Shown piece after piece: positions 8,301-15,377 of a DNA stretch of 51,522 bases. The stretch lies in assembly GCA_903880855.1 (NCBI GenBank), contig CAIRQX010000125.1, positions 1 through 51,522 of the forward strand. The letters are read 5' to 3'. The notes under the pieces were generated by a model, which was not told the DNA's origin, searched no databases, and was given only the letters and a program-made list of their open reading frames with translations. Position 1 is the first letter of the stretch. Every line of letters starts with the position of its first letter. Source of the stretch: an uncultured Burkholderiales bacterium. GTDB lineage: Bacteria; Pseudomonadota; Gammaproteobacteria; Burkholderiales; Burkholderiaceae_C. The translations under genes were made by a program, and so were the position numbers.

Positions 8301-10024
8301 ATTGAAGTAGCAGCAGTTTGGGCTATGGTGCCATTACCAGTCAGATCCATACTGAGAGTGTCTGTCTTAACGTTACCAGAAAAAAGGATTGAACCATTGG
8401 TCAAAGCATTGCCAGCCGTCAGTTGTATTTTTGACCCGCTTCCATTTACAGTTATGGGTTGATTAATTGTCAAGTCTTTATTGGCCGTCAGCGTGAGGTT
8501 GACACTACCCGTGGCAGGAGTCGCCACAATTGGCGCATTCATCACAATTGGCGCATTCACCACAATATTTCCAGCATCCAATCCAGCGCCAGTCGTTGTA
8601 ATAGTTACGTTGGTGCCTGCGTTTAACAAAGACGTTATGCTTGAATTTAAGATGGTTGAATTTGAGCCTGTTGCAGTCCAGGTGCCGGATGCAAAGCCGT
8701 TATTGCTGGTTGCAGTGCTGACAATTTCTACGTTGTAAGGGTCAAACAACCACTGCCCTGAAAGTCCTTTGGCAGCACTTGCGTCCCCCGTAGCCCCGCT
8801 GGTAGATATCCATCTGCCCGAAGTTTCAATCCGTCCTCCATCGCCGCCATCAGCACCACCGCGAGCCAACAAGTTGCCTTGCACCTTGGTCACTGCAGAA
8901 CTATTTTGCGTATCGGACCAAGCCACGACAGTTCCGCCTCTGCCGTTTTGAATGGCAGAAGCATTGAGGACAGCACCGGAAGCAATATGGACGGCATTGG
9001 ATGATGAGATAGAGGGGTCATTACCCTGCCAACCGCCGCCCACCAAAACATTACCTCCACCGGCTTGCCCCGTAGCGTCTAGCAATGCCCCAGAGACAAC
9101 GCTCACCTTGTCTCCAGTTGCGCTAATCGTGCCGCCCAGTGTGCCTGCGTCTACTCCAGAAGCTTGAAGCGTTCCACCGATTTCCACCACGCCTTGCGAT
9201 CCGCCTTCGAGCAGGATGCGGCCTTGTCTGTTCACAATGGTGTTGGCTTGCACAGTTCCTGTATTCTTGACCACAGAACTCAACACAGCGTTAGCGCTGC
9301 GTGCAGAAAAAATCACCAAGCCACCATCGACTCGTACCATTTGCTTGTTTTCAACCAACGCATCTAATACAGACCGATCCACCATAACCGTAACCAACTG
9401 GGGCCCATTGAATTTCACAACCGTCTTGTCGCCCGCAGCAAGCACCACTGTGCCTTCACGCGCCAAAACAACCCCTTCGTTACGAACCGATGGGGCAAGT
9501 AGAGCAATGTATCCCCCTAGTGCGGCTTCTAATTTACCTTGGTTTACCACCGAGCGAGCACCACCGGTACCTTCAAATGTGGATTTGCCCGCCATGAAGT
9601 CGTCCACGCTGATGTTTTGTGTTGTCGCAAGCAAACCACCTACATTGACTTGCGAATTCGGACCAAACAACACACCGTTGGGGTTGCTGATAAATACTTG
9701 GCCATTGGCGCTGATGCTTCCCAATATCTGGCTTCCATTGGTATCTAGCACGCGGTTTAGCGTGACAGAGTTGGCGGAAGGCTGAATGAAATTTACCTTG
9801 GCCCCGCCGCCTACGTTGAAGGTATTCCAATCGATGACCGAGCGTTGGCTGCTTTGGTTGATATTGAGAACATTGCCCACAGACTGGATACTGGTGGTGC
9901 CGGACATAACTTTGCCACCGGTGGGCAATTGCGAGCTGCTAACAGGCGCGCTGACTTGCGCCGATGCAGTCACTGCCATCGACAGCATGTACCAGCGTAG
10001 TCCTTGTAAAAGCGCGTATTTCAT
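4415..10024 (-). CDS. TpsA exoprotein (filamentous-haemagglutinin-type), two-partner secretion
   Basis: An 1869-residue secreted adhesin-like protein. After a short hydrophobic signal ending near TASAQ (residue 23) comes the TPS secretion domain (about residues 30-280), with NVLNINQSSQRSVIDWNTF, the ISNPNGVLFG motif and VNVGGLLATT. The middle is Gly/Asn/Thr-rich beta-helix sequence, then MBG/YDG-type repeats (VYDSTNTANVT near 863, IYDGKTTATIN near 953). A CxxxxxC pair at Cys1107 and Cys1113 follows; I saw no other cysteine. Then comes a Ser/Asn-rich linker and, from 1277 to the end, five helical tandem modules (annotated separately). It is exported by the TpsB encoded just upstream, and ATG lies 3 bases after the tpsB stop with no strong ribosome site, implying translational coupling. 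The likely role is attachment or surface coating; the target is unknown. Confidence 0.93.
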   Translation of the reverse strand: MKYALLQGLRWYMLSMAVTASAQVSAPVSSSQLPTGGKVMSGTTSIQSVGNVLNINQSSQRSVIDWNTFNVGGGAKVNFIQPSANSVTLNRVLDTNGSQILGSISANGQVFISNPNGVLFGPNSQVNVGGLLATTQNISVDDFMAGKSTFEGTGGARSVVNQGKLEAALGGYIALLAPSVRNEGVVLAREGTVVLAAGDKTVVKFNGPQLVTVMVDRSVLDALVENKQMVRVDGGLVIFSARSANAVLSSVVKNTGTVQANTIVNRQGRILLEGGSQGVVEIGGTLQASGVDAGTLGGTISATGDKVSVVSGALLDATGQAGGGNVLVGGGWQGNDPSISSSNAVHIASGAVLNASAIQNGRGGTVVAWSDTQNSSAVTKVQGNLLARGGADGGDGGRIETSGRWISTSGATGDASAAKGLSGQWLFDPYNVEIVSTATSNNGFASGTWTATGSNSTILNSSITSLLNAGTNVTITTTGAGLDAGNIVVNAPIVMNAPIVATPATGSVNLTLTANKDLTINQPITVNGSGSKIQLTAGNALTNGSILFSGNVKTDTLSMDLTGNGTIAQTAATSIQSNNLRISAPSSIVTLPNTANNFGALAANVGSLYLTSSQGIEAGSIYGPGTYITSLSGIDGITASGTIDFSVMNGNIFIYRNISTTSTLPNALVLNAGESLLPGTNYAGINANNPYGPNIVLTDGRTISVGTLGSGKLYTGGFDNSGYQLASYLGANKSRYNSDKATTDITTNLGTGLTAIYRQNPNLVVTAPNLNSVYGSAISLDSNTVSGFVNNDTQLSAVGSVGTSSFNANFSTTNNQRVGAYSIKPADATNRFGYGFTYTNGTLQVAQKQLTIRPVENSANKVYDSTNTANVTLETLETLSSDKISGDSVIASYTNASFTDKNVGAAKPIEIKGIIISGADAANYALTSTSSNTIGNIMPKTLTISGITAADKIYDGKTTATINTSKALKSGLIANDLVNIASTGVFDTKDAGANKTVTLMSTYTGADLGNYKITNQASTTATINKANATVIGNSDLSEFNGAIKTLTGFTVTGLVNGETIGWSTSNTNGVIASVAGKFPGTYLNKPFGTANNYNLSFVSGQMVITGCASGPPCSAIAPQPSANNATPVVIPAATTSSFSSAEVWPASPTSAAPVMTFALSSRGSLLGSARDSGDGSSTNQTTKAPISVDATPNNRTTTAPATSANIALNSIDNLNVSTSIPNNLSLTNPSPTNVDGPTNINAVSLQSAPGSVIFSSSNATPSNTRSPQPNSITPQRLADILNKKEPVEIATALSPIQVSQLSSDQVAPLINLLNLRQLLSLTNEQIAKFEPARQTELLNIIKILEDNPEKATDKAFTPTDKTFAQLATNGLLKEQMETLSSRVTQISQNKTASNIDTPQKLAELLNKKDSLEIASTLPSNFIAQLTPEQVEPLINSLTLRQLLSITNEQIAKLEPARQVDLLNIVNTIKNNPEIVADKVYNAIDKTIAQYAANGLLKDQIDSLASRVAQLTQSKPNILTNQPVTKLVASPIDQPNTAPPIAPLQNPTPALAGVTLTPKQVSELDPAQLTTLISQLNANQLMAITNPQMSRLNGRALNQLSILMNFVQQRAADTNDVANGKNSINAVTNRNSNVFANQPVSKLASNALLNEQPKPNALVEAPSLRQTNISVNLTPKQVSELEISQLAPLISQLNANQLMAITNTQMARLDNQSINQLNILMNFVQQRALNPAANATIFTNQPVSRVLITSLINDQPIQPQVAGAAPNPIATVPLSPQQIAGLTSSQVASLLNRMNSRQLMAVTDTQMASLDNANLNQLITLLNLIQDSARTSSTVTNNFANRPVAGFLPPELNTSPTGRSHKLGFSLVRD
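5480..6196 (-). repeat. TpsA tail: two type-A tandem modules
   Basis: Residues 1277 and 1401 start two copies of about 115-124 residues with the order LA(D/E)LLNKK, (L/I)RQLLS(L/I)TNEQIAK, EPARQ, LLNI, then DKT(F/I)AQ and NGLLK(E/D)Q ending SSRV(T/A)Q. The QLLSxTNEQIAKxEPxRQ segment is clearly related to the QLMAITxxQMxxL core of the three type-B modules, so all five probably arose by duplication. Confidence 0.8.
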
Positions 10025-10027
10025 AGA

Positions 10028-11983
10028 TCAAAAAGCTTGGTTAATGCTGAAGCGGAAGCGGTTATAAACCGTGGTTCCATCTTGGTCTGCACCATTGCTA
10101 TTGGCACCTGTATTTTTACCTGCGCGGTGCGACCAAATCAAGCGAAATGTCGAAATTCCTTGGGTACTTGGAACGCTCGCGCCTAGCCAAAGTCCGTATC
10201 CACCTAGGCTGTACTTGTTGGGTGGATTTGTGCTTGCATTGAAACTGTTATTTCGGTTCACGGTTACGTCACCATAATCCATAAATCCTGAGACAGTCCA
10301 GCGATTATCTTGGAGGAGAAATTGGCGTTGCCATTCCATGGAGAATAAGTTGCCCATGCTGCCACCCGCTTCGTTGGTAGGGAAGGCTCTGACACCTTGC
10401 ATGCCACCTAAGTAAAACTTTTCTGAGCTATCTAGATTTTTGTTTGCAAATTGCGACTGCAGACTCACGAGCCCCGTATTATTGGCGTCGAAATCAACTC
10501 TTTGAGAAAGACTGAATTTCAATTTGGCATAGTTACCTGCAGTTTGGTAACTAATGGCGTCCCGATCGTTATAACCTTGGTTGCTGGCTCCAGATAGATC
10601 AATCGTGCCACGCACCAGTTGTAAGGTTGCCGTAGAAGTTGAATTTTGGTTTTGTGATGTACTGCCACTGAAGGTGCTTGCCAGAGCGCTGCCCTTGTAC
10701 TCTGATTGCACGTTGTTATTTGCTTCATTGCGAAACTTCTTTTGGTCATAGGCAAATTGCAGTGTCATTTGCGTGTCTTTTTCTTTCAGAAGTGGAATGG
10801 AGAGATCAAAGCCTTGCGAGCTCGATGGTCCTTTTGCGTTCAACAACTTATATTCATCGGCTATCAAGTTGTACTTCGAATTAGAAGCATTGATGCCAGC
10901 TCTCCACCCTGAATAACCGACCGGTATGCTGTAGCCCAATCTATGGAAGTCCAAGCCCTTGCTGTGCACAGCTTGTGCGTCAGCGCTGTCTCCAATACCC
11001 AATGGATTATTGAAAGTCACTTTTCCTAGGGCACGAAGCTCTCCGATAGATTTAGCGCCTGCGTTATCTAAAGAAACGTTGGCGTCAATTTTTTTGCCTT
11101 CTGCAATAGTAGCAACAACCTCAGTTTCTCCACTTTTTGAGCCTGGGCGCAAACTTACGCTGGTTTTGACGCCAGGAATTTCGGCAATGGCGGTCGAGGC
11201 TGCGTCAATCGCTTTCAAGTCGACCAATGCGTTTTGAGGTTGTTGGTGCTCTATGGTATTGCGTACCAAGTTGGTGTTACTGAGTTGACCAGTAGGGTCT
11301 TCGATCACCGCACCTGAAAAACGCGCCTCAACAATTTGGATCAGCACATTGCCGTCTGTCAGGTCTTGGTTGGGCATTTCTGCAAATGCCAAGTAACCCA
11401 ATTTTTTATAAAAATTGTTGACTGCATCTGTAGCTTGTATCAACACATCGGTATTGATCTTGGCGCCCACATATTTTTCAACAACGCGTAAGAGTTGTTG
11501 TTCTGAGAAGCGCTGGTTGCCTTTGAAGTTGATATTTTTGATGGTGGGTTCGTTGGCTGCTTGTGTCACAGGCGCTACAGCGGGCGGTGCTTGTATTTGC
11601 GGCGCAGGCACGTTCATGGTGGCAGGTACTGCTGAACGAATAGGAAATTGCACCCAAGTGTCTCTTGGATTAGGTGCTGGGCTAAGTGGTGGTGGTACGA
11701 CCAATGCTTTGGCCACGGGTTGGGGCGTTGGCGTTACAGTGGAAACAGGTGTTGGAGCAGGCGGGCTTGTAGAAGCAGTGGCACTTTCAGAGGGTGCGGG
11801 TGCAGGCGTGCGCGGTCGAGGTGGAAAGCGGGTCCAGTTGTCCATGTCTGTGACTGGCCCCTGGGCAAAGCTTGGAAACGACAAACTTGCAAAGATGGCC
11901 AAGGCGAGCGCAGTCCTTGCGCCTTGATGCGCAAAACTTGCTGGCATTGATTGCCGCGAAGATTTACCTTTGCTCCCTTGCAT
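10028..11983 (-). CDS. TpsB outer-membrane transporter (ShlB/FhaC/HecB family)
   Basis: A 651-residue Omp85-superfamily pore that exports the TpsA encoded directly downstream. A signal peptide ends around SFAQ (residue 41). Residues 42-144 are a long Pro/Ala/Thr-rich arm bracketed by two copies of a DxWxxFPxR motif. The first POTRA domain starts near NINFKGNQRFSEQQLLRVV (about 149), and the second contains LVDLKAIDAASTAIAEIPGV. The 16-strand barrel follows, including FYLGGMQGVRAFP, the family's VRGY/VRAY-like L6 motif, and ends in NQAF with a terminal Phe typical of outer-membrane barrels. The order tpsB-tpsA with a 3-base gap indicates one operon. The call is firm; the long N-terminal arm is the unusual part. 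Confidence 0.93.
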   Translation of the reverse strand: MQGSKGKSSRQSMPASFAHQGARTALALAIFASLSFPSFAQGPVTDMDNWTRFPPRPRTPAPAPSESATASTSPPAPTPVSTVTPTPQPVAKALVVPPPLSPAPNPRDTWVQFPIRSAVPATMNVPAPQIQAPPAVAPVTQAANEPTIKNINFKGNQRFSEQQLLRVVEKYVGAKINTDVLIQATDAVNNFYKKLGYLAFAEMPNQDLTDGNVLIQIVEARFSGAVIEDPTGQLSNTNLVRNTIEHQQPQNALVDLKAIDAASTAIAEIPGVKTSVSLRPGSKSGETEVVATIAEGKKIDANVSLDNAGAKSIGELRALGKVTFNNPLGIGDSADAQAVHSKGLDFHRLGYSIPVGYSGWRAGINASNSKYNLIADEYKLLNAKGPSSSQGFDLSIPLLKEKDTQMTLQFAYDQKKFRNEANNNVQSEYKGSALASTFSGSTSQNQNSTSTATLQLVRGTIDLSGASNQGYNDRDAISYQTAGNYAKLKFSLSQRVDFDANNTGLVSLQSQFANKNLDSSEKFYLGGMQGVRAFPTNEAGGSMGNLFSMEWQRQFLLQDNRWTVSGFMDYGDVTVNRNNSFNASTNPPNKYSLGGYGLWLGASVPSTQGISTFRLIWSHRAGKNTGANSNGADQDGTTVYNRFRFSINQAF

Positions 11984-12220
11984 GGGTGTTGCTCCATTCC
12001 TCTGGGTCCAATATGTATGTCGGTATCAGACTCTTAAACTTGAGTAAAAAGCGCCAGTAAAAGTAATTTAATAGTATTAATTAATTCGTAGTCAGGGCAA
12101 TAAATCTATTAATATAAATAATTACTTTTAGAAAGGTGTGGGAATTATGGAAGCGCCGTTCCATATTGTTTGTAAGGAGAATCCATAATAGGACGTTTTT
12201 ATTCACATTTGGAGCTGATT
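11984..12220. promoter_or_regulatory. AT-rich divergent control region, tpsB / HiPIP
   Basis: This 237-bp gap between tpsB (minus) and the HiPIP gene (plus) must hold both promoters. Bases about 12060-12130 are very AT-rich (ATTAATTAATTC, TATTAATATAAATAATTA). I could not assign -35/-10 pairs with confidence, and no operator family is obvious. Confidence 0.4.
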
Positions 12221-12547
12221 TTGAACGCACTGACAAACAACACACCTAACCGCAGAACATTCATTTTGCAGTCTGTTACAGGCCTCAGCGCTGTTGCAGT
12301 TGCTGGACAAGCAAGTGCTCAGGCTATGGTTGATGAGAAAGACCCACAAGCTGCTGCTTTGGCATACAAGGCCGATGCATCTACGGTCGACAAAGCTAAA
12401 CAACCTAAATTTGCAGCAGGTCAAAACTGCGGCAGTTGCGCCTTGTTCCAAGGCAAAGCATCTGATGCTTCTGGCGGCTGCCCCTTGTTTGCAGGCAAGA
12501 AAGTAGCAACCAAAGGCTGGTGCTCTGCTTACGCTAAAAAAGCATAA
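12221..12547 (+). CDS. High-potential iron-sulfur protein (HiPIP), Tat-exported
   Basis: A 108-residue periplasmic [4Fe-4S] electron carrier. TTG 12221 is chosen as start because GGAG at 12211-12214 lies 6 bases before it; an upstream TTG at 12209 overlaps that site. The N-terminus has a twin-arginine signal (NRRTFIL, Arg11-Arg12, then a hydrophobic stretch and GQASAQA), as expected for a protein exported with its cluster. Four Cys at 70, 73, 87 and 101 fit the HiPIP spacing C-x2-C-x13-C-x13-C, with CPLFAGK and GWCSAYAKKA as family signatures. HiPIPs shuttle electrons from the bc1 complex to oxidases or reaction centres; the partner here is not visible. The gene is monocistronic, ended by a strong terminator. 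Confidence 0.93.
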   Translation: MNALTNNTPNRRTFILQSVTGLSAVAVAGQASAQAMVDEKDPQAAALAYKADASTVDKAKQPKFAAGQNCGSCALFQGKASDASGGCPLFAGKKVATKGWCSAYAKKA

Positions 12548-12564
12548 TTTCTTTTTTATCCAAG

Positions 12565-12600
12565 AAGCACTGAGTGGTTTAGGCCTTCAGTGCTTTTTTT
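12565..12600 (+). terminator. Rho-independent terminator of the HiPIP gene
   Basis: AAGCACTGA (12565-12573) pairs perfectly with TCAGTGCTT (12587-12595) and runs into a T tract to 12600, 18 bases after the HiPIP stop. Confidence 0.9.
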
Positions 12601-12615
12601 ATGCGTGCATGTAAT

Positions 12616-14364
12616 TTAGTAAATCGCGGGCTCTTTAACAGGCGCACCAAACGAAGTCTCTAAGAAATCAAAGTCGCAACCTTCGTTGGCTTGCAAGATG
12701 TGTTTGCTGAACATCCATCCGTAGCCGCGTTCATAGCGCGGCGGAGTGGGTTGCCAAGCCGCTTTGCGTTTGGCGAACTCTTCGTCGCTAATTTCCAAAT
12801 GGAGTGAGCGGTTGGGTACATCGACGCTGATCATGTCACCAGTTTTGACTAACGCCAACGGCCCGCCGATGTAAGACTCTGGCGCAGCATGCAAGATACA
12901 AGCGCCATAGCTGGTGCCACTCATGCGCGAGTCAGACAAGCGGATCATGTCGCGCACGCCTTGCTTCACTAGCTTGGTTGGTATGGGCAGCATACCCCAT
13001 TCAGGCATACCAGGTCCGCCCTTGGGTCCCGCATTGCGCAAGACCAAGATGTCGTCAGCGGTAACGTCCAAGTTTTCGTCGTCGACTGCGAGTTTCATTT
13101 CAGGATAGCTGTCAAACACAAGGGCGCGACCCGTATGTTTTAAAAACTTGGGCTCACAAGCGCTAGGTTTAATCACGGCACCATCAGGCGCTAAGTTGCC
13201 ACGCAAGACGGCCAATGCACCTTCTGCATAGAGCGGGTTGTCTAAAGAGCGAATCACATCGTCGTTGTGCACTTTGGCGCTGGCAATGTTCTCACCAATC
13301 GTTTTGCCATTGATGGTCATTTGCTCCACATGCAGATGCTTGGACATGTTGTGCATCAAAGCAGGCAAGCCACCTGCGTAATAAAAATCTTCCATCAAAT
13401 AGGTACTGCCACTCGGACGAATATTGGCAATCACCGGGACTTTGCGACTGGCTGCGTCAAAGTCGTCTAATGAAATAGCGCATGTGGGCCCTGCGCGACG
13501 CGACATGGCTACCAAATGGATGATTGCGTTGGTGCTGCAGCCCATGGCCATGGCTACGGCAATCGCATTCTCAAAACTCTTGCGAGTCAAAACGCGCGCT
13601 GGCGTGAGGTCTTCCCACACCATTTCCACAACGCGTCGACCACAGGCTGCGGACATACGTGTGTGGTTGGCATCTGCGGCAGGAATACTCGATGCGCCAG
13701 GCAAGGTGAGACCCAAAGCTTCTGCAATACCCATCATGGTTGCAGCAGTGCCCATGGTCATGCAGGTGCCGTGGGTACGGGCGATGCCGGCTTCTACTTC
13801 TAGCCATTGCACCTCTGTGATTTTTCCGGCACGGCGTTCGTCCCAATATTTCCATGCGTCAGATCCTGAGCCCAACACCTTGCCATTCCAATTGCCACGC
13901 AACATGGGGCCAGCAGGCAAGTAAACAAAAGGCACGGCGGCAGATAAAGCGCCCATTACAAGACCTGGGGTGGTTTTATCGCAACCACCCATGAGAACTG
14001 CACCATCAATAGGGTGGCTTCGAATAAGCTCTTCTGTCTCCATCGCCAACAAGTTGCGATAAAGCATGGGGGAGGGGCGGACAAATGCTTCAGCTAATGA
14101 GAGCGCAGGTAACTCCAATGGCATACCACCAGCTTGCAAGATGCCGCGTTTGACGTCTTCCACGCGTTGCTTGAAATGCGTGTGGCAAGGGTTGATGTCT
14201 GACCAGGTATTGATGATGGCGATGACGGGTTTGCCTACCCAGTCCTCAGGACCTAAGCCCAATTGCATGGCGCGCGAGCGGTGCCCAAAGGAGCGCAGGT
14301 CGTCTGGTTTGAACCAGCGGGCGCTACGAAGGGAGTCGGGGGATTTTTTATGTGGTGAAGTCAT
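12616..14364 (-). CDS. IlvD/EDD-family sugar-acid dehydratase (L-arabinonate/pentonate type)
   Basis: A 582-residue dehydratase. Three Cys expected to bind the iron-sulfur cluster are at Cys60 (DINPCH), Cys128 (GGCDKTTPG) and Cys201 (THGTCMTMG). Length and the segments RSxRWFxPDDLRSFGHRSR and PSPMLYRNLLAMETEE resemble the pentonate/hexonate dehydratase branch (L-arabinonate dehydratase-like) rather than dihydroxy-acid dehydratase IlvD, but substrate cannot be assigned from sequence alone. The ATG overlaps the galU stop as ATGA, so the two are co-transcribed and translationally coupled. That partner is unexpected for a sugar-acid catabolic enzyme, and no dehydrogenase, aldolase or transporter for the pathway is nearby. 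Confidence 0.88.
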   Translation of the reverse strand: MTSPHKKSPDSLRSARWFKPDDLRSFGHRSRAMQLGLGPEDWVGKPVIAIINTWSDINPCHTHFKQRVEDVKRGILQAGGMPLELPALSLAEAFVRPSPMLYRNLLAMETEELIRSHPIDGAVLMGGCDKTTPGLVMGALSAAVPFVYLPAGPMLRGNWNGKVLGSGSDAWKYWDERRAGKITEVQWLEVEAGIARTHGTCMTMGTAATMMGIAEALGLTLPGASSIPAADANHTRMSAACGRRVVEMVWEDLTPARVLTRKSFENAIAVAMAMGCSTNAIIHLVAMSRRAGPTCAISLDDFDAASRKVPVIANIRPSGSTYLMEDFYYAGGLPALMHNMSKHLHVEQMTINGKTIGENIASAKVHNDDVIRSLDNPLYAEGALAVLRGNLAPDGAVIKPSACEPKFLKHTGRALVFDSYPEMKLAVDDENLDVTADDILVLRNAGPKGGPGMPEWGMLPIPTKLVKQGVRDMIRLSDSRMSGTSYGACILHAAPESYIGGPLALVKTGDMISVDVPNRSLHLEISDEEFAKRKAAWQPTPPRYERGYGWMFSKHILQANEGCDFDFLETSFGAPVKEPAIY

Positions 14365-15227
14365 TTTAAATTCGAGAGATAGTTGGCAAACTCAACGCCG
14401 GTTTCAGGGTGACGCAAGGCAAATTCAACTGTAGCTTTTAAAAAGCCAATTTTGCTGCCGCAGTCGTAACGCACGCCTTCATAGGCGTATGCATATACCG
14501 CTTCTTCCGCGAGCATGCTTTGAATCGCATCTGTTAGTTGGTATTCGCCACCAGCCCCAGGCTTTAAACCGTCTATGTGTTTAAAGATGGAGGGCGTGAA
14601 AATGTAGCGCCCCACCACGCCTTGGTCAGAGGGTGCATCTTTGGGTTCAGGTTTCTCAACAATTTGGGACATTTTGGTGAGCCTGTCGCCTGCCGAGGTA
14701 CCTTTAACAACACCATACGATTTGCTTTGCTCAGGCAATATTTTTTCAACAGCCACGATAGAGCTGCGGTAGTGCTTGAACACATCGACCATTTGTTTCA
14801 ACACGCCGGGTTGGTGGTCCAGTAAATCATCTGCCAAGATGACAGCAAAGGGATCGTTGCCTACCAATTTAGCAGCGCAGTTCACAGCGTGACCAAGGCC
14901 TAAGGCTTCGGGTTGGCGTACATAAACGCAGTTCACATTGGCCGGTTTGATGTTGCGCACCAATTCCAAGAGCGCTGTTTTGTTTTTTTGTTCTAACTCG
15001 TGTTCGAGTTCGAAAGATTTATCAAAGTGGTCTTCGATGCTGCGTTTGCTGCGACCCGTCACAAAAATCATTTCGGTGATGCCGGCTTCAATGGCTTCTT
15101 CGACCGCGTATTGAATCAATGGCTTATCCACGATGCACAGCATTTCCTTAGGACTTGCTTTGGTAGCTGGCAAAAAGCGGGTGCCAAGGCCAGCGACAGG
15201 AAATACGGCTTTTTTGATGTCATTCAT
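14361..15227 (-). CDS. galU: UTP-glucose-1-phosphate uridylyltransferase
   Basis: A 288-residue nucleotidyltransferase making UDP-glucose from UTP and glucose-1-phosphate in the cytoplasm. The N-terminal signature VAGLGTRFLPATKASPKEM (residues 11-29) with KPLIQYAVEEA is diagnostic of GalU. VILADDLLD carries the metal-binding Asp, and RYIFTPSIF and GGEYQLTDAI are also typical. Length is normal. It is divergent from ugd, which uses its product, across a 150-bp control region, and its stop overlaps the start of the sugar-acid dehydratase. Confidence 0.97.
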   Translation of the reverse strand: MNDIKKAVFPVAGLGTRFLPATKASPKEMLCIVDKPLIQYAVEEAIEAGITEMIFVTGRSKRSIEDHFDKSFELEHELEQKNKTALLELVRNIKPANVNCVYVRQPEALGLGHAVNCAAKLVGNDPFAVILADDLLDHQPGVLKQMVDVFKHYRSSIVAVEKILPEQSKSYGVVKGTSAGDRLTKMSQIVEKPEPKDAPSDQGVVGRYIFTPSIFKHIDGLKPGAGGEYQLTDAIQSMLAEEAVYAYAYEGVRYDCGSKIGFLKATVEFALRHPETGVEFANYLSNLK

Positions 15228-15377
15228 AGAGTTTTGAGCAGTTTTAAGGTGTTCTGGGGACTATAGCTTCGAGAAAAAATCAACTCAGATTTGTATTCTG
15301 TAATACATATAGAGCGTAACAGTCATGAAATATTAATCTGTCAAAATGACATATTCGAGAAAAATTAGTTAAAACTT
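15228..15377. promoter_or_regulatory. galU/ugd divergent control region with a 16-bp palindrome
   Basis: The gap contains TGTATT-CTGT-AATACA at 15292-15307, a perfect 6-4-6 inverted repeat roughly midway between the two genes. An 11-base direct repeat TTCGAGAAAAA occurs at 15268-15278 and 15354-15364. Either could be a regulator site controlling UDP-sugar supply; no known regulator is assigned. Confidence 0.4.

Noticed and set aside
9216-9785. 189-codon open frame on the plus strand inside tpsA
   Set aside because: It is antisense to the TPS secretion domain, whose repetitive composition leaves long open complementary frames; no ribosome site or family resemblance.
4415-10024. Interpretation of tpsA repeats as a CRISPR or DNA-level minisatellite
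   Set aside because: The similarity is at the protein level with diverged codons and variable spacing; no uniform direct DNA repeats or spacers.
11415-11927. 170-codon Gly/Ala-rich plus-strand frame
   Set aside because: Complement of the Pro-rich arm and first POTRA domain of TpsB, which is strongly supported on the other strand.
12209-12220. Upstream TTG start of the HiPIP gene
   Set aside because: It overlaps the GGAG ribosome site that serves TTG 12221, and adds four residues before the Tat signal without support.
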